Source: Pseudomonas azotoformans (GTDB taxonomy: Bacteria > Pseudomonadota > Gammaproteobacteria > Pseudomonadales > Pseudomonadaceae). Taken from it: a stretch of DNA of 64,000 nt. Below the pieces are notes generated by a model. It was not told the DNA's origin and searched no databases. It was given only the letters and a program-made list of their open reading frames with translations. Positions 19,048-28,206 of this stretch are shown piece by piece. The translations under genes were made by a program, and so were the position numbers. How positions within the stretch are numbered: the stretch's first letter is position 1; every line of letters starts with the position of its first letter. The stretch is taken from NCBI RefSeq assembly GCF_001579805.1, contig NZ_CP014546.1, forward strand, positions 2,542,001 through 2,606,000, given 5' to 3'.

Positions 19048-20730
19048 ATGTTGCAGACCCGCGTCAATCCGCCCGCCGAAGGTGCGTACCAATACCCGCT
19101 GTTGATCAAACGCCTGTTGATGTCCGGCACCCGCTATGAAAAGACCCGGGAAATCGTCTACCGCGACAAACTGCGCTACACCTACCCCACCCTGATCGAG
19201 CGTGTTGCGCGCCTGGCCAATGTGCTGACTGAAGCGGGCGTGAAGGCCGGTGATACCGTGGCGGTGATGGACTGGGACAGCCACCGTTACCTGGAATGCA
19301 TGTTCGCCATCCCGATGATTGGTGCGGTGATCCACACCATCAACGTGCGCCTGTCGCCGGAACAGATCCTCTACACCATGAACCACGCCGAGGACCGCTT
19401 TGTGCTGGTCAACAGTGAGTTCGTGGGGCTTTACCAGGCGATTGCTGGGCAGTTGACTACGGTCGACAAGACTCTGCTGCTTACCGACGGCGAGTCCAAG
19501 ACCGCCGAACTGCCCAACCTGGTGGGCGAGTACGAAACCCTGCTGGCCGCCGCCAGCCCGAAGTACGACTTCCAGGACTTCGACGAACACTCCGTCGCCA
19601 CCACCTTCTACACCACCGGCACCACCGGTAACCCCAAGGGCGTGTATTTCACCCACCGCCAGTTGGTGCTGCACACCATGGGCGTGGCGACCATCATGGG
19701 CAGCGTCGACAGCGTGCGGCTGCTGGGCACCAACGACGTGTACATGCCGATCACGCCGATGTTCCACGTGCATGCCTGGGGTTTGCCGTATGTGGCGACC
19801 ATGCTCGGCCTGAAGCAGGTCTACCCTGGCCGCTACGACCCGGAATACCTGGTGGAGCTGTGGCGCAAGGAAAAGGTCACCTTCTCCCACTGCGTACCGA
19901 CCATCCTGCAAATGGTGCTCAACGCCAAGGCGGCCCAGGACGTGGATTTCGGTGGCTGGAAAATCGTCATCGGCGGCAGTGCGCTTAACCGTTCGCTGTA
20001 CGAAGCGTCCAAGGCCCGTGGCATTCAGTTGACCGCCGCCTACGGCATGTCCGAGACCGGGCCATTGGTGTCCTGCGCCCACCTCAACGAAGAACTGATG
20101 GCTGGCAGCGAGGATGAGCGCACCACTTACCGCATCAAGGCTGGCGTGCCCGGGCCGTTGGTGGAGGCGGCGATCATCGACGGTGATGGAAACTTCTTGC
20201 CCGCTGACGGCGAGTCCCAAGGTGAGCTGGTGCTGCGCGCGCCATGGCTCAGCGAAGGCTATTTCAACGAGCCGCAAAAAGGCGCCGAGCTGTGGGAAGG
20301 CGGCTGGATGCACACGGGCGACGTGGCCACGCTGGATGCCTTCGGCGTGATCGACATCCGCGACCGCATCAAGGATGTGATCAAGACCGGCGGCGAGTGG
20401 ATCTCCTCCCTGGCCCTCGAAGACCTGGTCAGCCGGCACCCGGCGGTACGCGAAGTAGCGGTGGTGGGTATCGCCGATCCGCAGTGGGGCGAGCGTCCGT
20501 TTGCGTTGCTGGTGGTGCGTGATGGCCATGTGATAGGGGCCCGTGAGCTCAAGGAACACCTCAAGCCGTTCGTGGAACTGGGCCACTTGAGCAAGTGGGC
20601 GATTCCGAGCCAGATTGCCGTTGTTACGGAAATTCCCAAGACCAGTGTCGGCAAGCTCGACAAAAAACGTATCCGCATCGACATCATCGAATGGCAGGCC
20701 AATAACAGCACCTTCCTGTCCACCCTCTGA
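19048..20730 (+). CDS. AMP-forming medium-chain fatty-acyl-CoA ligase (AlkK-like)
   Basis: 560 residues of the ANL superfamily: acid + ATP + CoA gives acyl-CoA + AMP + PPi. Motifs in order are the phosphate loop TTFYTTGTTGNPKG near 190, YGMSETGP near 333, WMHTGD, DRIKDVIKTGGEWIS at the hinge and the catalytic lysine region KTSVGKLDKKR near the C terminus. The N-terminal sequence and length resemble AlkK and the P. putida PP_0763-type enzymes for medium-chain or hydroxy acids. No signal peptide. It lies 332 bases before DUF1302 and DUF1329 genes, so it may activate whatever acid those proteins bring in. Confidence 0.9.
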   Translation: MLQTRVNPPAEGAYQYPLLIKRLLMSGTRYEKTREIVYRDKLRYTYPTLIERVARLANVLTEAGVKAGDTVAVMDWDSHRYLECMFAIPMIGAVIHTINVRLSPEQILYTMNHAEDRFVLVNSEFVGLYQAIAGQLTTVDKTLLLTDGESKTAELPNLVGEYETLLAAASPKYDFQDFDEHSVATTFYTTGTTGNPKGVYFTHRQLVLHTMGVATIMGSVDSVRLLGTNDVYMPITPMFHVHAWGLPYVATMLGLKQVYPGRYDPEYLVELWRKEKVTFSHCVPTILQMVLNAKAAQDVDFGGWKIVIGGSALNRSLYEASKARGIQLTAAYGMSETGPLVSCAHLNEELMAGSEDERTTYRIKAGVPGPLVEAAIIDGDGNFLPADGESQGELVLRAPWLSEGYFNEPQKGAELWEGGWMHTGDVATLDAFGVIDIRDRIKDVIKTGGEWISSLALEDLVSRHPAVREVAVVGIADPQWGERPFALLVVRDGHVIGARELKEHLKPFVELGHLSKWAIPSQIAVVTEIPKTSVGKLDKKRIRIDIIEWQANNSTFLSTL

Positions 20731-21061
20731 CGCCCCTCGCCGTGCCCGTTCGGGCACGGCAATGCTCTATCTGGCGCCTTTACTTGTGATTTGCCGATTT
20801 TCAGCCATCCTTGCCGCGTCGGCCTTCGTCGACGTGGCGAAAGGGTCGTGGCAGACGGGTTGGTGATGCAAATCACACTTTAGAGGGATCAAGCACTACC
20901 CCCTGCTGGCTATAGTCCCTTCCAGAGTTTTTCAAGGATGTTCCGCTACGGGCCATGGGGGCTCGGCTGCCGAGCGGCATTGGAATCGTTGTATTCCGGC
21001 CGTTACATGCATCACAGAAAGAACTCACTGCCATAACAATAATGCACATGGAGTAGCGTCG
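20731..21061 (+). promoter_or_regulatory. Control region between the acyl-CoA ligase and DUF1302 genes
   Basis: It holds a CCGTGCCC-TTC-GGGCACGG hairpin at 20740-20760 without a T tail, a possible weak terminator. Further on is a TATAGT -10-like hexamer at 20911-20916 with no proper -35 box. An ACTACCCCCT motif at 20895-20904 sits where an activator would bind, so activation by the downstream LuxR-type regulator is possible. A GCTCGGC-GCCGAGC inverted repeat lies in the leader near 20961. Confidence 0.45.
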
Positions 21062-22960
21062 ATGACCTCAGTAAACCAGTTCTGGCGCCGGGCAAGACTG
21101 CCCCTGGCCGTCAGTCTCGCTTCTACGCTCGCCGGGCCCGCATTCGGCGTCAGTTTCAACATTGGTGAAATCGAAGGGAGTTTTGACTCGTCGCTTTCCG
21201 TGGGGGCCAGTTGGTCGACAGCGAAGGCCAACCGCGATCTGATCGGTGTCAACAACGGTGGCAGGGGTTTGTCCCAGACTTCCGATGACGGCCACTTGAA
21301 CTTCAAGCGTGGGGAGACCTTCTCGAAGATCTTCAAGGGCATCCATGATCTGGAACTGAAGTACGGCGATACCGGTGTGTTTGTGCGAGGTAAGTATTGG
21401 TATGACTTTGAACTCAAGGACGAAAGCCGCGAGTTCAAGGATATCAGCGACAAAGGCCGCCAGCAGGGCGCTCGCTCGTCTGGCGGGCAGATACTCGACG
21501 CATTCATTTATCACAACTACTCAATCGCCGATGAGCCAGGGTCTGTGCGGTTTGGCAAGCAAGTTGTGAGCTGGGGTGAAAGCACCTTCATTGGTGGCGG
21601 CATCAACTCGGTCAACCCGATTGACGTTTCGGCGTTCCGACGCCCAGGGGCTGAAATCAAGGAAGGCCTGATTCCAGTCAACATGTTCTACGTGTCACAA
21701 ACGCTGACCGATAATCTATCGGCAGAAGCGTTTTACCAATTGGATTGGCAGCAGACGGTGACGGATAACTGCGGGACGTTCTTCTCGCAGCCAGATGTGG
21801 TCTCCAAAGGCTGTGATGACAATCTGCGCCTGCTTGCCAAGCGCTCGACCATCGCTGGACAACCAGGTGGCCCGGGGGCATTGGCAGCGTTCAACGCTCT
21901 GGGGATTGATACCAACGAAGAGGGCACACTGGTTCGTCGCACCAAAGATCGCGAGGCGCGCGACGGCGGCCAATTCGGCGTGGCCATGCACTACAACTTC
22001 GAGCCGCTGGACACTGAATTCGGCGCCTACTTCATGAACTACCACAGCCGTGCACCGATTTTCAGCGCGACGGCGGCTCCGGCATCCGCCTATGCAAGGG
22101 CGCCGACCTTTGGCGCTCTGGCCCCGGTATTTATTGCGGGTAACTCCAAGTATTTCGTTGAATACCCGGAAGATATCCGCCTGTACGGTCTGAGCTTTTC
22201 GACCACGCTGCCTACTGGCACCGCCTGGAGTGGCGAGATCAGCTATCGTCCTAACGCGCCTGTGCAACTGAACACCACGGACATCCTGTATGCCGGCGTC
22301 CGGGACCTGCCTGCTGCGTTTGGCTTGAGCAATGCCTCTTTGCTCAAAGGCAGTCCTGGCCAGGACTTGAACGGCTACCGTCGTAAAGAAATCACTCAGT
22401 TCCAGACCACCTTGACGCACTTCTTCGATCAAGTGATGGGCGCCAGTCGCTTAACCTTGGTGGGTGAGTTGGGAGTCACCCATGTCGGTGGCCTCGAAAG
22501 TAAATCGGATGTCCGTTATGGTCGAGACCCAGTCTTTGGTCCTGGTGCATTGCCTGCGACAGGCGCGCGTAATACCTGCTCACAGATTCTCAACCCATCG
22601 ACTATCGGCGGCGCAGGGCCCGGTACCGATGCGAGCAATATGTCCAAGTACTGCGACAACGATGGTTTCACCACAGCCACCTCTTGGGGCTACCGTGGTC
22701 GTGCAATCTGGGAATACCCGGACGTCTTCGCGGGTGTGAACCTCAAGCCTAACGTTGCGTGGTCTCACGACGTAAAAGGCTATTCGCCAGGCCCTGGCGG
22801 TAACTTCGAAGAAGGTCGCAAGGCGGTCAGCCTGGGCCTGGATGCCGAGTATCAGAACACCTACACCGCCAGCCTGGCCTACACCAACTTCTTTGGTGGC
22901 AAGTTCAGTACGGTGGATGACCGCGACTTCGTCGCGTTGAGCTTCGGCGCCAACTTCTAA
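21062..22960 (+). CDS. DUF1302 outer-membrane protein
   Basis: 632 residues. After an exported-protein N terminus (basic WRRARLPLA, then a hydrophobic core, cleavage probable near GPAFG) comes the DUF1302 sequence. It is glycine- and aromatic-rich with alternating strands and ends LSFGANF with a terminal Phe, the mark of an outer-membrane beta barrel. Four Cys occur in two close groups, possibly forming disulfides. The family is usually encoded beside DUF1329, as here (43 bases downstream), and is linked in other bacteria to handling of hydrophobic substrates such as sterols, terpenoids or fatty acids. Direct evidence for the substrate is lacking. Confidence 0.87.
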   Translation: MTSVNQFWRRARLPLAVSLASTLAGPAFGVSFNIGEIEGSFDSSLSVGASWSTAKANRDLIGVNNGGRGLSQTSDDGHLNFKRGETFSKIFKGIHDLELKYGDTGVFVRGKYWYDFELKDESREFKDISDKGRQQGARSSGGQILDAFIYHNYSIADEPGSVRFGKQVVSWGESTFIGGGINSVNPIDVSAFRRPGAEIKEGLIPVNMFYVSQTLTDNLSAEAFYQLDWQQTVTDNCGTFFSQPDVVSKGCDDNLRLLAKRSTIAGQPGGPGALAAFNALGIDTNEEGTLVRRTKDREARDGGQFGVAMHYNFEPLDTEFGAYFMNYHSRAPIFSATAAPASAYARAPTFGALAPVFIAGNSKYFVEYPEDIRLYGLSFSTTLPTGTAWSGEISYRPNAPVQLNTTDILYAGVRDLPAAFGLSNASLLKGSPGQDLNGYRRKEITQFQTTLTHFFDQVMGASRLTLVGELGVTHVGGLESKSDVRYGRDPVFGPGALPATGARNTCSQILNPSTIGGAGPGTDASNMSKYCDNDGFTTATSWGYRGRAIWEYPDVFAGVNLKPNVAWSHDVKGYSPGPGGNFEEGRKAVSLGLDAEYQNTYTASLAYTNFFGGKFSTVDDRDFVALSFGANF

Positions 22961-23003
22961 GCACACTCTTTTTAGATGCATGTATTTTCAGGAAGACCAG
23001 AAC

Positions 23004-24368
23004 ATGAAAATAACCAAAAGTCTGTTGCACGTGGGTGTGCTTGGGCTGTCGATCCTGGCGAGCAACGTCATGGCGGCAGTGTCGGCGGATGAAGCCGCCA
23101 AGCTGGGCACGACCCTGACGCCGATGGGCGCTGAAATGGCCGGTAACGCGGCGGGCACCATTCCTAAATGGTCACCGCTGCCCACCAACGCCGGCGCTGT
23201 CGACGCCCGTGGATTCCTGGCCAACCCCTACGCCAGTGAACAACCGCAATTCACCATCACGGCGGCGAACGTCGAGCAGTACAAAGACAAGCTGGCGCCG
23301 GGGCAGTACGCGATGTTCAAGCGCTACCCGGAAACCTTCAAGATGCCGGTCTACCCGACTCATCGCGGCGCCACGGTGCCAGCGGATGTGTTTGCCTCCA
23401 TCAAGAAGAACGCCACCAACACCAACCTGGTGTCTGGCGGCAACGGCCTGGAAAACTTCGAAACCGCCGTGCCGTTCCCGATCCCGAAAAGCGGTGTCGA
23501 GGTGATCTGGAACCACATCACTCGCTATCGCGGCGGCAGCGTAACCCGTTTGGTAACCCAGGCTACGCCGCAAACCAACGGTTCCTACAGCCTGGTGTAT
23601 TTCCGTGACCAGTTTGTGTTCCGCGACAAGATGAAGGACTACGACCCGAAAAATCCGGGCAACGTGCTGTTCTACTTCAAGCAGCAAGTGACCGCGCCGG
23701 CCCGTCTGGCCGGTGGTGTACTGTTGGTGCACGAAACCCTGGACCAGGTGAAGGAACCGCGGTCGGCCTGGGTCTACAACGCCGGCCAGCGCCGTGTGCG
23801 CCGGGCGCCGCAAGTGTCCTATGACGGGCCAGGCACCGCAGCCGACGGCCTGCGTACCTCCGACAACCTCGACATGTACAACGGTGCGCCGGATCGCTAC
23901 GACTGGAAGCTGGACGGCAAGAAAGAAATCTACATCGCCTCCAACAGCTACAAGATCGATGATCCGAAGCTCAAGTACGCCGACATCATCAAGGCCGGCC
24001 ACATCAACCAGGACCTGACCCGCTACGAGTTGCGTCGCGTCTGGCACGTGGTCGCCACTTTGAAAGAAGGCCAGCGCCACATCTACGCCAAGCGTGACTT
24101 CTTCATCGACGAAGACACCTGGCAAGCCGCCGTGATCGACCACTACGACGGTCGTGGCCAACTGTGGCGCGTGGCGGAAGCCCATGCCGAGAACTACTAC
24201 GACAAGCAAGTGCCGTGGTACGCCCTGGAAACCCTCTACGACCTGCAGTCCGGCCGTTACCTGGCGCTGGGCATGAAGAACGAAGAGAAGCAGGCGTATG
24301 ACTTTGGCTTCACCGCCACCACCAGTGACTTCACCCCGGCGGCCCTGCGCCAGGATGGAGTTCGCTAA
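23004..24368 (+). CDS. DUF1329 periplasmic protein
   Basis: 454 residues. A clear signal peptide (MKITKSLLHVGVLGLSILAS, then NVMAA) directs export. The body matches DUF1329, with the N-terminal VSADEAAKLGTTLTPMGAEMAGNAAGTIPKW and later YDWKLDGKKEIYIASNSYK. Members have a LolA-like lipid-binding fold, so it may carry a hydrophobic ligand across the periplasm. ATG at 23004 is preferred because GGAAGACCAG lies just upstream and the signal peptide starts there; an earlier ATG at 22980 adds eight residues. It follows DUF1302 closely and ends at a terminator, so the two form one unit. Confidence 0.88.
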   Translation: MKITKSLLHVGVLGLSILASNVMAAVSADEAAKLGTTLTPMGAEMAGNAAGTIPKWSPLPTNAGAVDARGFLANPYASEQPQFTITAANVEQYKDKLAPGQYAMFKRYPETFKMPVYPTHRGATVPADVFASIKKNATNTNLVSGGNGLENFETAVPFPIPKSGVEVIWNHITRYRGGSVTRLVTQATPQTNGSYSLVYFRDQFVFRDKMKDYDPKNPGNVLFYFKQQVTAPARLAGGVLLVHETLDQVKEPRSAWVYNAGQRRVRRAPQVSYDGPGTAADGLRTSDNLDMYNGAPDRYDWKLDGKKEIYIASNSYKIDDPKLKYADIIKAGHINQDLTRYELRRVWHVVATLKEGQRHIYAKRDFFIDEDTWQAAVIDHYDGRGQLWRVAEAHAENYYDKQVPWYALETLYDLQSGRYLALGMKNEEKQAYDFGFTATTSDFTPAALRQDGVR

Positions 24369-24400
24369 CGTGCGTTAACCGAGGCCGCATCCTCGCAAAG

Positions 24401-24427
24401 AAGCCCCGACCGGTTCGGGGCTTTTTT
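24401..24427 (+). terminator. Terminator after the DUF1302-DUF1329 pair
   Basis: AAGCCCCGA, a short CCGG loop and TCGGGGCTT followed by T6. It separates the pair from the regulator gene. Confidence 0.93.
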
Positions 24428-24554
24428 GTACGCGTATTTTTTTGTCGCAGTTCTTTTTCAGTCATTTGTAGCAAAGATCTACAAACCGGCGGCTTTTACC
24501 GCTAGTCTGCGGACATCTGCAATGCCGACAACAGCCTTCTACAAGAGCCCGGCG

Positions 24555-27284
24555 ATGACTGATCTGTCCCGAATCCAAGGGCCTGCCAGTGCGGTAATCC
24601 CGACCCTGGAAGGTCGCTTCTACAGGCCCCCCCTGCCTGACGGCTACGTGCTGCGCCCGCGCCTGTGCGAACGCCTGAGCGCCGGGCTGGAAGGGCGACT
24701 GTTACTGGTCAGTGCACCGGCTGGTTTCGGCAAGAGTTCATTGGCGGTGGAGTTCTGCCAGGGCTTGCCGGCCCATTGGCAAAGCCTGTGGCTGGGCCTC
24801 AGTCCACGAGACAACGACCCTGGGCGTTTCCTCGAACGCCTGCTCGACGGCTTGCAGCAATTCTTCCCGCAACTCGGCGCCCAATCCCTGGGCCTGCTGA
24901 AAATGCGTCAGCGTCATCAACCCTTTGCCTTTGAAGAATGGCTCGATGGCCTGCTCGACGAGCTGGCGGTGCAGCTGTCCACCCTGGCGCCGTTATTACT
25001 GGTGCTGGATGATTACCATCTGGCCCAGGGGCCGGTGCTCGACCGTTGCCTGCAGTTTTTCCTCAATCATTTGCCTGATGGCCTGGTGGTATTGGTCACT
25101 AGCCGTCAGCGGCCGGACTGGCATCTGGCGCGGCTGCGGTTGTCGCGTCACCTACTGGAACTGCACGAACAGGATCTGCGCCTGACGCACGAGGAATCAC
25201 TGGCCGTGCTGGATCGTCACAGCAGTTCCTTGCGCGGCGAAGCTCTCGACAACCTGATCCGCCGCAGCGAAGGCTGGGTCGCCGGCCTGCGTTTCTGGCT
25301 ACTGGCCGCCTCCGAGGCTGGCAGCGACGGCGCCTTGCCGCAGAGTCTGCACGGCGGCGAAGGGCTGATCCGCGATTACCTGCTGGAAGAAGTCATCGAC
25401 TGCCTGCCGACCGAAGTGCAGGCGTTTTTGTACGACACCGCCCCTCAGGACCGTTTTTGCAGCGAACTCTGCGACGCGGTGCGTGAGGCCCACGACAGCG
25501 CCGAAATCCTGCGTTACCTCCAGGCGCACCAAGTGTTCCTGGTGCCGCTGGACGACCAGGGCCATTGGTACCGTTATCACCATCTTTTTTCGGATTTGCT
25601 GCGCACGCGGCGCGCCAGCAGCAACGTGCTGCCGGCGGCCAGCCTGCACCTGCGCGCGTGTCGCTGGTTCAATGCCCAAGGTTTGATCGACGAGGCGGTG
25701 GAGCAGGCGTTGCGCGCCGGTCACCTGGATGTGGCTGCGAATCTGGTACAAAACCTTTCCGAAGAACAACTGTTGGCCGAGCAGAACGTGGGCATGTTGC
25801 TGCGCTGGAAAATGGACTTGCCTGACAGCCTATTGATCAGCACGCCGCGCTTGATCGTGCTCTACAGCTGGGCCTTGGGCCTGGCCTGCCAACTGGATGC
25901 GGCGGAGGAACTGTCCAGTTACCTCAGTCGCTTCCTGCCGGCGCCGTCGGCCACTGCGCAAAAGTCGATGTTGGCCCAGTGGCTGGCATTGAGCGGGATC
26001 ATCGCCCGTGGCCGTGGCGATCGCGAACTGACCCAGCGCTATTGCAGCGAAGCGCTGGAAAGCTTGCCGCAACGGCGTTACGGCCAGCGGTTGATGTGCT
26101 TGTCGACCCTGTCCAACCTGGCCATTGTCGATGCCGACCTGTGGCGTGCACGGGGTTTGAATCGTGAATCCCTGGAACTGGCGCAGCGCGTCGGCAACCC
26201 CTTGTTCGAAGCCCTGGCCCATTACGACCGCGCGCGGGTGTTGCAGGCGCGCGGCGAGATCCTGCGTTCCCTGGATGAAGTGCGCCAGGGCCTGCAACGC
26301 CTGCACGGCCTGGCGCCGCAGCGCTTGTACGCGGTGCGTGCACGGTTATCGCTTTACGAGGGTTTTTTGTTGCTGGTGCGGCTCCAGCCCGAAGCGGGTC
26401 TTGCCCGTTTGCGTGCCGGTCTTGCTGAAGCCCGCGCGTGTCGCGATATCAGTGTGTTGATCGGCCATTGTGTGATTGCCAATTTCGAGGGGCGCCGTGG
26501 CGACTTCGCCAAAGCCTTCGCCGAACTGGCCGAGGCCGAACGCCTGATGCATATCTGGGACGTGCCGCCGATCTACTACCTGGCAATGATCACCTTGATC
26601 AAGTGCGAGCTGTGGCTGGCCCAAGGCCGTACCGACCTGGCCGACGCCTGGTTGACGCGCCTGGGGCAAACCTACAATGGCGAACACGCCGCCGCGGCGC
26701 CGGAGTTCCACCCACACCTGCCGCAGCACATCGGGCTGCAACAGGCTGCGTTGGACGCGACTCGCCACCAACCTGCTGCAGCGTTGCAGCGCCTTGAAGA
26801 ACTGGCGCAACAGGCGCACAACAGCGGGCGTCAGATGATCGCGCTGATGGCCCTGACCCAACAGGTGCAACTGCTGCTGGAAGACGGCCAGGAGGCCAAG
26901 GCGCGTCCGGTGTTTGCCCAGGCCCTTGAGGCCGGCATGGGTGGCGCGTTGCAACCCTTCCAGCGTTTGCTGGAGACTCATCCAGACTGGATGCGTGAGC
27001 AGCTTGCCAAAGATCCCCATGGGCTGCTGAACCAGAGTCTGCTGGCGTTGTTGCCGTCGGTCGTGGTGGTGGAGGCCGTTTCAACCCATGAGACGTTGAG
27101 CGCGCGGGAGCTGGCGGTGCTGCAATTGATTGCTCAGGGGTGTTCCAACCAAGAGATCAGCAACCGGTTGTTTATCTCCCTGCACACGGTCAAGACACAC
27201 GCGAGCCACATCAACAGCAAGCTGGGTGTGGAGCGGCGTACCCAGGCGGTGGCTAGGGCTCAAGAGCTGAGGTTGATCGGCTAG
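24555..27284 (+). CDS. Large ATP-binding LuxR-family (MalT-like) transcriptional regulator
   Basis: 909 residues. The N-terminal STAND ATPase has Walker A SAPAGFGKSS and Walker B LLLVLDDYH. A long helical, TPR-like middle follows, and a C-terminal LuxR-type helix-turn-helix (LSARELAVLQLIAQGCSNQEISNRL ... SLHTVKTHASHINSKL). Such proteins switch on catabolic genes on binding an inducer and ATP. The start is uncertain: ATG at 24555 (AAGAG upstream) begins the conserved TDLSRIQGPASAVIP; in-frame ATGs at 24522 and 24426 are possible, but the latter lies inside the terminator tail. Its position right after the DUF1302-DUF1329 genes suggests it controls them. Confidence 0.88.
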   Translation: MTDLSRIQGPASAVIPTLEGRFYRPPLPDGYVLRPRLCERLSAGLEGRLLLVSAPAGFGKSSLAVEFCQGLPAHWQSLWLGLSPRDNDPGRFLERLLDGLQQFFPQLGAQSLGLLKMRQRHQPFAFEEWLDGLLDELAVQLSTLAPLLLVLDDYHLAQGPVLDRCLQFFLNHLPDGLVVLVTSRQRPDWHLARLRLSRHLLELHEQDLRLTHEESLAVLDRHSSSLRGEALDNLIRRSEGWVAGLRFWLLAASEAGSDGALPQSLHGGEGLIRDYLLEEVIDCLPTEVQAFLYDTAPQDRFCSELCDAVREAHDSAEILRYLQAHQVFLVPLDDQGHWYRYHHLFSDLLRTRRASSNVLPAASLHLRACRWFNAQGLIDEAVEQALRAGHLDVAANLVQNLSEEQLLAEQNVGMLLRWKMDLPDSLLISTPRLIVLYSWALGLACQLDAAEELSSYLSRFLPAPSATAQKSMLAQWLALSGIIARGRGDRELTQRYCSEALESLPQRRYGQRLMCLSTLSNLAIVDADLWRARGLNRESLELAQRVGNPLFEALAHYDRARVLQARGEILRSLDEVRQGLQRLHGLAPQRLYAVRARLSLYEGFLLLVRLQPEAGLARLRAGLAEARACRDISVLIGHCVIANFEGRRGDFAKAFAELAEAERLMHIWDVPPIYYLAMITLIKCELWLAQGRTDLADAWLTRLGQTYNGEHAAAAPEFHPHLPQHIGLQQAALDATRHQPAAALQRLEELAQQAHNSGRQMIALMALTQQVQLLLEDGQEAKARPVFAQALEAGMGGALQPFQRLLETHPDWMREQLAKDPHGLLNQSLLALLPSVVVVEAVSTHETLSARELAVLQLIAQGCSNQEISNRLFISLHTVKTHASHINSKLGVERRTQAVARAQELRLIG

Positions 27285-27369
27285 GAGGGGCCCAGTCTGT
27301 TTTAATGGTGCAATTATTCTGGCGATACCTGCCCGGAATCGACATTTCACTTGCACGACAGGACCCTGA

Positions 27370-28014
27370 ATGGAAACCGCCAAGCCGACCCTCATCCGCG
27401 AAACTTTTCCCGTCGGCCCGTTGCAGTGCAACTGCACCATCATCGGCGATCCGATCAGCAAAAAGGCCATCGTGGTCGACCCAGGCGGTAATCATGAGTT
27501 GATCCTTACGAGGCTAGATGCCTTGGGATTGAAGGTGGTGAGCATCATCCACACTCATGCCCACCTGGATCATTTCCTGGCGTCCGGCCAGCTGAAAGAG
27601 AAGACCGGTGCCACTTTGCATCTGCACAAAGAAGATCAATTCCTTTGGGACAATCTGGAAATGCAATGCCAGATGTTTCGCGTGCCTTATACCCCGGTGC
27701 CTTCGCCGGATCGCTGGCTGGAGCATGATGAAGAGTTGGCCTGCGGCTGTGGCGTGGCGTTGCACACCCCAGGCCATACGCCGGGGTCGATGAGCTTCTG
27801 GTTTGCCGATGCCAAGCTGCTGATTGCCGGCGACACGTTGTTTCGTCGCGGCATCGGGCGTACGGATTTGTGGGGCGGCGACCAGGCGACCATCGTGCGT
27901 TCGATCAAGCAGCGCCTGTACACCCTGGACGAGGGCGCGACGGTGGTGACCGGTCACGGGCCGGATACCCGATTGGGCGATGAAATGCGTGAGAACCCTT
28001 TTGTGAGGGCGTGA
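27370..28014 (+). CDS. Metallo-beta-lactamase-fold hydrolase (glyoxalase II-like)
   Basis: 214 residues, cytoplasmic. The zinc motif is HTHAHLDH at about 57-64, followed by HTPGHTPGS, the D of AGDTLFRRGIGRTD, and the final histidine in VVTGHGPDT, all expected for the superfamily. The length and the GRTDLWGG block resemble glyoxalase II-like or thioesterase-like hydrolases rather than beta-lactamases. ATG at 27370 has GACCCTGA upstream, a modest ribosome site. It lies 85 bases after the LuxR gene in the same direction. It could hydrolyse a thioester formed by the acyl-CoA ligase, but this is only a guess from position. Confidence 0.86.
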   Translation: METAKPTLIRETFPVGPLQCNCTIIGDPISKKAIVVDPGGNHELILTRLDALGLKVVSIIHTHAHLDHFLASGQLKEKTGATLHLHKEDQFLWDNLEMQCQMFRVPYTPVPSPDRWLEHDEELACGCGVALHTPGHTPGSMSFWFADAKLLIAGDTLFRRGIGRTDLWGGDQATIVRSIKQRLYTLDEGATVVTGHGPDTRLGDEMRENPFVRA

Positions 28015-28206
28015 AGGAATAATTACCCGGCAGAACGCGTTCTATAACAGGCAAGCCTTGTAGCAAAAACTCAGGTCGTGTTCAGCGTGCGTCTGCTACG
28101 GTTTCTGTAGCCACGGAATTTTTACCGTTTGTCGCGTTCCAAACTCGGCACAGGTCCATTGCCAATGTCCTTTGCACCATAGAATGCAAAAGTAGGAGCT
28201 CCCTTC

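Noticed and set aside
28015..28206. Possible small RNA before the OmpA-like gene
   Set aside because: The stretch is AT/GC mixed leader sequence with no clear hairpin plus T tract; only a promoter is expected.
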